NCBI GenBank assembly: GCA_022561145.1 | Contig: JADFRS010000007.1 | Span: 1 to 50,725 of the forward strand | Length of the DNA: 50,725 bases | Origin: Gemmatimonadota bacterium | Lineage (GTDB): Bacteria; Gemmatimonadota; Gemmatimonadetes; Longimicrobiales; Gaopeijiaceae | Direction of reading: 5' to 3' | Shown here: one piece after another, positions 1-6,086 of the stretch | Layout of the letters: every line of letters begins with the position of its first letter | How positions within the stretch are numbered: position 1 is the first letter of the stretch | Translations under genes and position numbers: made by a program | Notes under the pieces: generated by a model | Databases searched by the model: none | What the model was told of the DNA's origin: nothing | The model's input: only the letters and a program-made list of their open reading frames with translations

Positions 1-504
1 GAGGCTCTCCAGCGCGTCGTACGCGGAGGTGTTGTAGACGATGGGCAGCGTGAGCCCCGACTCGACGGCGATCGGCAGGGCCTCGAGTACCTGAGGGACG
101 ACATGCTCGGGCGTGACGAAATTGATGTTGTGGCAGCCCATGCTCTGAAGGGTCAGCATCATCGCCGCGAGCTCCGGCGGCGTGGTGACCTCGCGATCGA
201 CACCCGGGGGCACGCCCTGGCTGATATCGTAGTTCTGGCAGAACACGCAGCGTAGATTGCAGTGTGCGAAGAAGATGGTGCCCGAGCCGAGCCAGCCGCG
301 CAGGCAGTCCTCTTCGCCGAAGTGGGCGAAGGCGCTGCTGACGACGGCGTGACGGCCCGTCTTGCAGGCCGACCACTTGTTCGCCAGGCGGTCTACGCCG
401 CAGTCGCGTGGGCACGCACGGCATTCAGCGAGCGAGGCCACGGCGTCGATCGCCCGATCCGCCAGCTCGGCGACGCTCAGGTTTAGGTAGGCGGGCCGGA
501 ACAC
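1..504 (-). CDS. PflX-like radical SAM protein (COG1313 type), 3' end missing
   Basis: The first 168 codons are present; the C-terminus runs off the left edge. The reverse strand encodes an N-terminal cysteine cluster (Cys28, Cys31, Cys35, Cys47) and then the radical SAM signature CNLRCVFC (Cys82, Cys86, Cys89), followed by QNYDISQG. This layout is known from uncharacterised Fe-S proteins resembling pyruvate-formate-lyase activating enzymes (COG1313/PflX). Radical SAM enzymes bind a [4Fe-4S] cluster and S-adenosylmethionine; the substrate of this subfamily is not known to me. The GTG start at 504 gives the family-typical opening MFRPAYLNL. No clear Shine-Dalgarno precedes it. It is divergent from amrB, with only 11 bp between the two start codons, so the promoters must overlap the coding regions. 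Family is secure; the start is fairly secure. Confidence 0.85.
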   Translation of the reverse strand, partial: MFRPAYLNLSVAELADRAIDAVASLAECRACPRDCGVDRLANKWSACKTGRHAVVSSAFAHFGEEDCLRGWLGSGTIFFAHCNLRCVFCQNYDISQGVPPGVDREVTTPPELAAMMLTLQSMGCHNINFVTPEHVVPQVLEALPIAVESGLTLPIVYNTSAYDALESL

Positions 505-515
505 GGAGGTTCGAT

Positions 516-1331
516 GTGAGCAAGCGTGTGCGAGCGCCTGCGGTGTCCGGCGCCTTCTACCCGGCGGACTCGGATGAGCTGCGCGCTACGGTCGAGGGTC
601 TGCTGGCCGAGGCCCGCAGCCGAGAGGCCGAACGTTCGGGGGCGGACGGGCAACCGACCTTGCCCAAGGCGATGGTGGCCCCCCACGCCGGCTACGCCTA
701 CTCCGGGCCCGTGGCGGCGAGCACTTACGCCCGGCTCGAGGGCGCCGACATACAGCGGGTCGTGCTTCTGGGGCCGGCGCACCGGTGGGCGTTCCAGGGC
801 CTCGCGCTCCCCGACGTGGAGGCCTTCGCCACTCCGCTGGGTGAGGTGGCGCTGGATACCACCGGTGTCTCCGCCGCGCTCGAATCGCCGCACGTGCGAG
901 TGCTCGACGAGGCGCACCACGGGGAGCACTCCCTCGAAGTCCATCTCCCTTTCCTTCAGATCACCCTGGAGGAGTTCACCCTGGTCCCGCTCGTGGTCGG
1001 TGATGCGAGCGCGGGCGACGTGGCCGAGGTGCTTCGGCTGCTCTGGGGTGGTTCCGAGACGCTCGTGGTGGTCAGCTCGGATCTGAGCCACTTCCTGTCG
1101 TACGACGAGGCGCTCGAGATCGATGGCAGCACGGCCGCCGCCATCGAGGCGCTCGCCCCTGAGGCGATCCAGAGCCACCAGGCGTGCGGGCGCATCCCGC
1201 TGGGCGGACTCCTCATGGTCGCGGCCGAGCGCGGCCTGCGAGCCCACACCGACGACCTCAGGAACTCGGGTGACACCGCCGGCCCCCGCGACCGGGTCGT
1301 TGGCTACGGCGCCTGGGCGTTCACCGAGTAG
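516..1331 (+). CDS. amrB: AmmeMemoRadiSam system protein B (MEMO family)
   Basis: 271-aa MEMO-family protein, related to the class III extradiol dioxygenase fold. Visible family residues are the histidine of PHAGY, the histidine of LGPAH, the acidic/His region HHGEHSLEVHLPF, the SSDLSHF segment and the cysteine of QACGRIPL. In this family the His/His/Cys set forms the metal or active site. AmmeMemoRadiSam is a conserved three-part association of AMMECR1, MEMO and a radical SAM enzyme. The radical SAM partner lies convergently 32 bp downstream, but no AMMECR1 gene is in the window. I chose GTG 516, not an upstream in-frame start at 408, because GGAGGT (505-510) is correctly placed 5 nt upstream and the earlier part would lie inside the divergent radical SAM gene. 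Family assignment is secure; the reaction is inferred to be shared with AmrS. Confidence 0.92.
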   Translation: MSKRVRAPAVSGAFYPADSDELRATVEGLLAEARSREAERSGADGQPTLPKAMVAPHAGYAYSGPVAASTYARLEGADIQRVVLLGPAHRWAFQGLALPDVEAFATPLGEVALDTTGVSAALESPHVRVLDEAHHGEHSLEVHLPFLQITLEEFTLVPLVVGDASAGDVAEVLRLLWGGSETLVVVSSDLSHFLSYDEALEIDGSTAAAIEALAPEAIQSHQACGRIPLGGLLMVAAERGLRAHTDDLRNSGDTAGPRDRVVGYGAWAFTE

Positions 1332-1341
1332 GGAATGCCGG

Positions 1342-1360
1342 GGGCGCGCACCGTGCGCCC
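1342..1360. terminator. GC hairpin between convergent amrB and amrS (weak terminator candidate)
   Basis: GGGCGC (1342-1347) pairs with GCGCCC (1355-1360) around a 7-nt loop, in the 32 bp between the stop codons of two convergent genes. There is no T-tract on either side, so a rho-independent function is uncertain. Confidence 0.25.
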
Positions 1361-1363
1361 GCC

Positions 1364-2455
1364 TCATGCGCCAAGGCCGGCCAGGCGCACCGGCTGGCGC
1401 TTCGGCCCCCAGGTGCCGGGCTGGGCTTCCAGGACGCCGGGGCAGCGTGCACCACAGGAACGACAGGCCCCGTCCTCGGTCAGCCTCCAGCCCGTGAGCG
1501 TGTACCAATCGCGCCCAATGATGGTCTCGCCGCAGGCGTGGCAGTAGGTGCTGCCCCCGGCCTCGTCGTGCACGTTGCCCGTGTAGGCGTAGCGGACTCC
1601 GTTCCTCAAAGCGATCTCTCTCGCCCGGGTCAGCGTGGCAGGCGGAGTGCGCGGCTTGTCCATCATCTTCCAGTCGGGGTGGAAGGCCGTGAAGTGCATG
1701 GGCACGTCGGGGCCCAGGTGCTCGACGACCCACTCGGTCATGGCCTCGATCTCCTCCTCGGCGTCGTTCTCTCCCGGGATCAGCAGGTTCGTCAACTCGA
1801 ACCACACGTCGGTCTCATGCCTGAGGTAGACCAGCGTCTCGAGCACTGGCTCCAGGTGGGCGGCACAGACCGAGTGGTAGAAGCGCTCCGTGAAGGCTTT
1901 CAGGTCTACGTTTGCGGCGTCCATGTGCCGGTAGAACTCGGCCCGTGGTTCCGGGCACACGTAACCGGCGGTCACCGCCACGCTACGAATCCCCCTCTCG
2001 CGGCAGGCCTGCGCTACGTCGATGGCATACTCGTGGAAGATGACCGGGTCGTTGTACGTGAACGCGACGCTCCGGCAGCCCAACCTCACCGCCGCCTCGG
2101 CGATGGCCTCGGGTGAGGCCTGGTCCATGAGCGTGTCCATCTCCCGCGACTTACTGATGTCCCAGTTCTGGCAGAACTTGCAGGCCAGATTGCAGCCCGC
2201 TGTGCCGAACGAGAGGACGGGCGTGCCCGGAAGGAAGTGGTTGAGAGGCTTCTTCTCGATGGGATCGATGCAGAAGCCACTCGACCGGCCGTACGTGGTC
2301 AAGACGATCTCGTCGCCCTCTCGGGCTCTCACGAAGCAGAGACCCCGCTGCCCGTCGCGCAACTTGCAGGCACGCGGGCAGATGTCGCACTGGACCCGCC
2401 CGTCGTCGAGCGTGTGCCAGTGGCTGGTCGGATGGTGTGGGGCGCTTGTGGCCAT
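1364..2455 (-). CDS. amrS: AmmeMemoRadiSam system radical SAM enzyme
   Basis: 363 aa. An N-terminal Cys cluster CDICPRAC plus a later Cys (Cys23, Cys26, Cys30, Cys40) precedes the radical SAM motif CNLACKFCQNWDISK (Cys88, Cys92, Cys95). The C-terminus carries two CxxC pairs (CHACG and CRSCG) that look like a zinc or auxiliary Fe-S site. Length and layout fit the AmrS family. It is expected to use SAM and a [4Fe-4S] cluster together with AmrB; the product is not deducible from sequence. ATG 2455 is preceded on the minus strand by GGGGAC at 5-nt spacing. It is convergent with amrB and divergent from thrB, so the two amr genes are neighbours but not one transcript. Family call is secure. Confidence 0.92.
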   Translation of the reverse strand: MATSAPHHPTSHWHTLDDGRVQCDICPRACKLRDGQRGLCFVRAREGDEIVLTTYGRSSGFCIDPIEKKPLNHFLPGTPVLSFGTAGCNLACKFCQNWDISKSREMDTLMDQASPEAIAEAAVRLGCRSVAFTYNDPVIFHEYAIDVAQACRERGIRSVAVTAGYVCPEPRAEFYRHMDAANVDLKAFTERFYHSVCAAHLEPVLETLVYLRHETDVWFELTNLLIPGENDAEEEIEAMTEWVVEHLGPDVPMHFTAFHPDWKMMDKPRTPPATLTRAREIALRNGVRYAYTGNVHDEAGGSTYCHACGETIIGRDWYTLTGWRLTEDGACRSCGARCPGVLEAQPGTWGPKRQPVRLAGLGA

Positions 2456-2483
2456 CGGTCCCCGCTTGTCGCTAGATGGTCTC

Positions 2484-2489
2484 TATAAT
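2484..2489 (+). promoter_or_regulatory. Consensus -10 hexamer upstream of thrBC
   Basis: A perfect TATAAT lies in the 114-bp divergent gap between amrS and thrB, about 80 nt before the thrB start. Such A/T hexamers are rare in this GC-rich window. No good -35 hexamer sits at 16-18 bp (the nearest is TTGTCG at too short a distance), so this is a candidate only. Confidence 0.4.
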
Positions 2490-2569
2490 GTGTAGAACCG
2501 CTACGGCGGGAGGCAAGCGGGAGAGCCGCCGGGTTGACGCTCCGACGGCCGGCACCGAACGTGACCGCA

Positions 2570-3520
2570 ATGGACACCGTACGCGCTTTCGCGCCCGCCA
2601 CCGTGGGCAACCTCATCTGTGGGTTCGACGTGCTCGGGCTCGCGTTGGAACGTCCGGGGGATGAGGTCATCGCTCGCCACTCACCTGCTGACGGAGTGAC
2701 GATCGTCGCGATCCACGGTGACGGTGGCCGGTTGCCGCTCGATGTGGGCGAGAACGTGGTTGGCGTCGCGGCCTCGGCCGTCATCACCGTGAGCGGCGGG
2801 CACCACGGTATCGAGCTGGAGCTGCGAAAGGGACTGCCGTTGGCTGCCGGGATGGGAGGTAGCGCCGCGAGCGCAGTGGCGGCGGCCGTCGCCACCGATG
2901 CGCTCCTTGGCGCCGGGCTGGACCGACCCGCGCTGCTGGCGTGTGCGCTCGAGGGCGAGCGGGTGGTGGCCGGGGCCGGTCACGTGGACAACGCGGCACC
3001 CTGTCTCTACGGCGGCATAGCACTCTCACGGCCCGGCGATCCGGTCGAGGTGGTGGTACTCCCGGTACCGAAGGGCCTCTCGGTCGCGCTGGTACACCCC
3101 CCGCACGAGATCCTCACCGAGTACGGTCGCTCCATACTCCCCAAGGGCCTTCCACTGGACACGGTTGTTGCACAGATGGCGGACGTCTCCGCGTTCGTGT
3201 CCGCGCTGCACTCCGGCGATCTGGACCTCCTCGGCCGCGCCTTGGTCGACCGGATCGCCGAGCCTGTGCGCAGGTCTCTCGTGCCGGGCTTCGACTCCGT
3301 GCGTGCCGCGGCCCTCGCGGCCGGCGCCTTGGGTGCGGGAATCTCGGGTGCGGGCCCGTCCATGTTCGCTCTGTGCCGAAGCCTGGCCGATGCACACTCG
3401 GTTGCGGACGCGATGGCGAAGGCGTTTGGGGGTGCCGGCCTCGAGGGAGCCGACCGCCATGTGTCGGAGGTGGCGGTGGAGGGTGCTCGCGTCCTCTCCG
3501 ACGAGGGCTCGGAGTCGTGA
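2570..3520 (+). CDS. thrB: Homoserine kinase
   Basis: 316-aa GHMP-family kinase that phosphorylates homoserine with ATP, the penultimate step of threonine synthesis, in the cytoplasm. The N-terminus FAPATVGNLICGFDVLG is the typical homoserine kinase opening. The glycine/serine-rich ATP loop GMGGSAASAVAAA lies near residues 93-105, and a C-terminal GAGISGAGPSMFAL motif is present. I chose ATG 2570 because family members begin a few residues before FAPAT. TTG 2534 (with GGAGAG 10 nt upstream) and GTG 2561 are in-frame alternatives adding up to 12 residues. The stop abuts thrC, which makes the pair a coupled thrBC operon. No homoserine dehydrogenase gene is nearby. Function is secure. Confidence 0.93.
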   Translation: MDTVRAFAPATVGNLICGFDVLGLALERPGDEVIARHSPADGVTIVAIHGDGGRLPLDVGENVVGVAASAVITVSGGHHGIELELRKGLPLAAGMGGSAASAVAAAVATDALLGAGLDRPALLACALEGERVVAGAGHVDNAAPCLYGGIALSRPGDPVEVVVLPVPKGLSVALVHPPHEILTEYGRSILPKGLPLDTVVAQMADVSAFVSALHSGDLDLLGRALVDRIAEPVRRSLVPGFDSVRAAALAAGALGAGISGAGPSMFALCRSLADAHSVADAMAKAFGGAGLEGADRHVSEVAVEGARVLSDEGSES

Positions 3521-3522
3521 GG

Positions 3523-4812
3523 ATGGTCAGCACCGGGGGACGTTCACCCTCGGTGGATCTCCGCACAGCCCTGTTCGAGGGTTTGGCGCCGGATGGAGGA
3601 CTCTACATGCCGGAGCGACTTGACTTGCTTGCTCCTGAGCTTCTGGAGGGGCTCCGGGGCGCCGCGTTCTCGGATGTTGCCGAGGTGCTGGTCGGGCATC
3701 TCTTCGGGGACGATTGTGCCGGTCCGGCGAGGGACGGACTCACTGGCGCGCTCGACTTTCCGGTACCGTTGATCGAGTTGGCCGATGGCGTTCGAGTGCT
3801 CGAGTTGTTCCATGGGCCGACCCTCGCGTTCAAGGATGTGGGGGCCCGGTTCATGGCGCACCTGATCGATGGGTACCTGGAACCGGGTACGGCACCGCTC
3901 ACGGTGCTGGTGGCCACCTCGGGTGACACCGGAAGCGCAGTGGCACACGCGTTTCTGGGGGTCGAGGGCGTACGCACCGTGGTCCTCTTTCCGGAAGGGG
4001 GGGTGAGCCCTCTACAGCAACGGCAATTCACGACATTGGGCGGAAACGTCAGCGCGGTGGCGGTGGACGGCACGTTCGATGACTGTCAGGCCTTGGTGAA
4101 GGGGGCGTTCGCGAATGAATCACTCCGAGCCTCGGTGCACCTGACTTCCGCCAACTCGATCAACGTGGGTCGGTTGATCCCACAAATGTTTTACTATGCG
4201 CACGCCTGGGCTCAACTGCCTCCGGGCGCCGGCCCTCCGCTCTTTTCCATCCCCTCGGGCAACTTCGGCAACCTCACGGCGGGGTTGATGGCTCGACGCA
4301 TCGGTGTTCCGGCTGCCGGATTTGTCGCGGCGACGAACGTGAATAGCGTCGTGCCCGAATACCTGGAGACCGGGGTGCTGGCGCCGAGGCCATCGCGCCG
4401 GACCATCTCGAACGCCATGGACGTGGGGAATCCGAGCAATTTCGAGCGCATCCGGGCGCTCTATGGAGACGACCTGGGGCGTCTTCGCTCCGACGTGGTG
4501 GGAAGTGCGCACACCGACGAGGAGACCCGGCGCTGCATCGCGGATGTGGTGGACCGTACGAGCTACGTGCTCGACCCGCACTCGGCGGTCGGCTATCTGG
4601 GGCTCGAAGCCGGTCACCGACGTTGGCCACAGGCAACGCCGATCGTGCTCGCCACCGCCCATCCGGCCAAATTCCTGGAGGTGGTCGAGCCAGAGGTGGG
4701 CGGAGAGGTGACGGTGCCTGCCCGCTTGGCTGAGCGGCTGGATGCCGACGCCGTTGCGGAGCGTCTTCCGGCGGACCCGCGGGCGCTGGAGGAGCTATTG
4801 TCGAGACCATGA
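3523..4812 (+). CDS. thrC: Threonine synthase
   Basis: 429-aa PLP enzyme converting O-phosphohomoserine to threonine. The N-terminus has the family motif STGGRSP (substrate phosphate region). The PLP lysine is in TLAFKDVGARF, and SGDTGSAVAHAF and the SANSINVGRL region are typical of this fold-type II family. ATG 3523 is 2 nt past the thrB stop, with GGAG 8 nt upstream. A GTG at 3517, overlapping the thrB TGA, would add two residues. An open frame extends far upstream through thrB but is a shadow. Coupling to thrB implies co-translation. Function is secure. Confidence 0.94.
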   Translation: MVSTGGRSPSVDLRTALFEGLAPDGGLYMPERLDLLAPELLEGLRGAAFSDVAEVLVGHLFGDDCAGPARDGLTGALDFPVPLIELADGVRVLELFHGPTLAFKDVGARFMAHLIDGYLEPGTAPLTVLVATSGDTGSAVAHAFLGVEGVRTVVLFPEGGVSPLQQRQFTTLGGNVSAVAVDGTFDDCQALVKGAFANESLRASVHLTSANSINVGRLIPQMFYYAHAWAQLPPGAGPPLFSIPSGNFGNLTAGLMARRIGVPAAGFVAATNVNSVVPEYLETGVLAPRPSRRTISNAMDVGNPSNFERIRALYGDDLGRLRSDVVGSAHTDEETRRCIADVVDRTSYVLDPHSAVGYLGLEAGHRRWPQATPIVLATAHPAKFLEVVEPEVGGEVTVPARLAERLDADAVAERLPADPRALEELLSRP

Positions 4813-4856
4813 GGATCTGCTCATCCTCTTCGAGAACTGAGTCAGCGAATGTGACC

Positions 4857-4883
4857 TTGCAGATGGAAGTGGCTCGATATAAT
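4857..4883 (+). promoter_or_regulatory. Promoter of the tetR/hcr-like operon, apparently leaderless
   Basis: The hexamer TATAAT at 4878-4883 is a perfect -10. TTGCAG at 4857-4862 is a possible -35 with a short 15-bp spacer. Transcription would begin about 7 nt past the -10, at or next to ATG 4891, so the tetR message would have little or no leader. The -10 shares its last three bases with the palindromic operator. Confidence 0.5.
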
Positions 4884-4902
4884 TTGAACCATGGTTCAAA
4901 TT
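4881..4902. promoter_or_regulatory. Perfect 22-bp palindromic operator for the TetR regulator
   Basis: AATTTGAACCA followed by TGGTTCAAATT is a perfect inverted repeat with no spacer, AT-rich against a GC-rich background. It overlaps the end of the -10 hexamer and contains the ATG of the TetR gene. Position, symmetry and length fit a TetR dimer site. Binding here would block both polymerase and the start region, giving autorepression and repression of the downstream operon. I did not notice a second copy in the window. Confidence 0.7.
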
Positions 4903-5544
4903 GTGGCGAATCCGGCCGGCCCGAAGGCACTAGCGCGGAAGCTGGAGATCCTTCGCTCGGCATCATACGCGTTTGGCGAGCGCGGTTACCACGAGACCGG
5001 GATGCGGGACATCGCGTCCGACCTCGGCATGACGGTCGGAAACCTCTACTACTACTTCGCAAACAAGCAGGCGCTGCTCTATTTCTGTCAGGACGAGACC
5101 CTGAATGGGCTCTTGGATCTGGCCGCTTGGGTCGGCGACAATGCGGAGGGCGCGGCCGAGCGACTCTTTCTGCTCATCGTCGGACACGTGATCTGCATCA
5201 ACGAGGGTGTGCCCGGGTCCTTGGCGCACCATGATGTCGAGGCGCTCGAAGCCTCGTGGCGAGCGAAGATCGTCAGGAAGCGCCGGAGGTACGAGCTGGC
5301 CCTTCGCACGGTGATCGAGGATGGGATTCGTGCCGGCGTGTTTGCGAAGACCGACGTAAAGGTCGCCGCGCTCGCCATCCTGGGTGCGGCGAACTGGACG
5401 GTGAAATGGTTCCGTGAGGAGGGCGGCCTAGGCGCTCGGGCGGTGGGTGAGGGATTCGCCGGACAGCTGGTGAGAGGCCTGCTCCGTCCAGGCGCCCGTT
5501 TTGAGCCGCCCAACATCCAAGTGCCCGTGTTCGGGGGACTCTAG
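4891..5544 (+). CDS. TetR-family transcriptional regulator of the hcr-like operon
   Basis: 217 aa. The N-terminal helix-turn-helix domain is clear: SASYAFGERGYHETGMRDIA, then the recognition-helix region MTVGNLYYYFANKQALLYF. The C-terminal ligand domain resembles KstR2/FadR-like TetR proteins that often sense acyl-CoA esters. That would fit the acyl-CoA chemistry encoded downstream, but it is inference. It is first in a run of six same-strand genes with gaps of 2 to 16 bp or 4-bp overlaps, so it probably controls them and itself through the palindrome covering its start codon. There is no Shine-Dalgarno before ATG 4891, consistent with leaderless translation. GTG 4903 is a later alternative start but would also lack a good ribosome site. 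Confidence 0.88.
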   Translation: MVQIVANPAGPKALARKLEILRSASYAFGERGYHETGMRDIASDLGMTVGNLYYYFANKQALLYFCQDETLNGLLDLAAWVGDNAEGAAERLFLLIVGHVICINEGVPGSLAHHDVEALEASWRAKIVRKRRRYELALRTVIEDGIRAGVFAKTDVKVAALAILGAANWTVKWFREEGGLGARAVGEGFAGQLVRGLLRPGARFEPPNIQVPVFGGL

Positions 5545-5546
5545 TC

Positions 5547-6086
5547 ATGGATCATTACACGACCGCGACCTTGCGCGTGAACGGGCAGGACCTGCGCGTG
5601 GTCTTCCCAACTCATCACACGTTGCTGGAGGTGCTGCGTGAGGAGTGTGGCCTCACCGGCACCAAGCACGGCTGCGAGCTGGGTGAGTGCGGAACGTGCA
5701 CAGTGCTGGTGGACGGCGAGCCCGTGTTGAGTTGCCTGGCGCTCACGGCGGAAATGGAAGGCCGCTCCATCGAGACCGTGGAGGGGTTGCAGGACGGGAA
5801 CGAGCTTCATCCCCTCCAGGCTGCCTTCGCCGACCTCGGCGCGGCCCAGTGCGGATATTGCACGCCCGGCATGCTCATGGCCGCCAAAGCGCTCCTCGCG
5901 GAGAACGATGATCCGAGCGCGGCGGAGATCCGTACGGCGTTGGCGGGCAACCTGTGCCGGTGCACCGGCTACCACAAGATCGTCGAGGCCGTTGAGTGGG
6001 CGGCAGGCGTAGCGCGCGGCGAAGCCGACGCGGGGCCCGCCAGGGAAGTGCTCTTCGGAGCCAGCGTACCGGGAGAGGGCTCATGA
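5547..6086 (+). CDS. Molybdenum hydroxylase small subunit, 2x[2Fe-2S] (HcrC-like)
   Basis: 179 aa. The plant-type ferredoxin domain carries Cys43, Cys48, Cys51 and Cys63. The C-terminal four-helix domain carries the second set, Cys102, Cys105 (CGYCTPG), Cys137 and Cys139 (CRCTGY). This is the electron-transfer subunit of xanthine-oxidase-family enzymes and relays electrons between molybdopterin and FAD. GGGGGA lies 8 nt before the ATG, and the gene starts 2 nt after the tetR stop. It ends in an ATGA overlap with the large subunit. Because the partner FAD subunit is of the 4-hydroxybenzoyl-CoA reductase type, this is most likely the HcrC-equivalent. The substrate is not proven. A C-terminal tail of about 20 residues beyond the usual domain is seen. 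Confidence 0.9.
   Translation: MDHYTTATLRVNGQDLRVVFPTHHTLLEVLREECGLTGTKHGCELGECGTCTVLVDGEPVLSCLALTAEMEGRSIETVEGLQDGNELHPLQAAFADLGAAQCGYCTPGMLMAAKALLAENDDPSAAEIRTALAGNLCRCTGYHKIVEAVEWAAGVARGEADAGPAREVLFGASVPGEGS

Noticed and set aside
483-1805. Long minus-strand open frame over amrB and the end of amrS
   Set aside because: Antisense to two well-conserved genes, arginine- and glycine-rich translation without motifs; a GC-codon shadow.
2941-3516. Upstream extension of the threonine synthase frame
   Set aside because: Lies wholly inside thrB in another phase; family members begin at the STGGRSP region.
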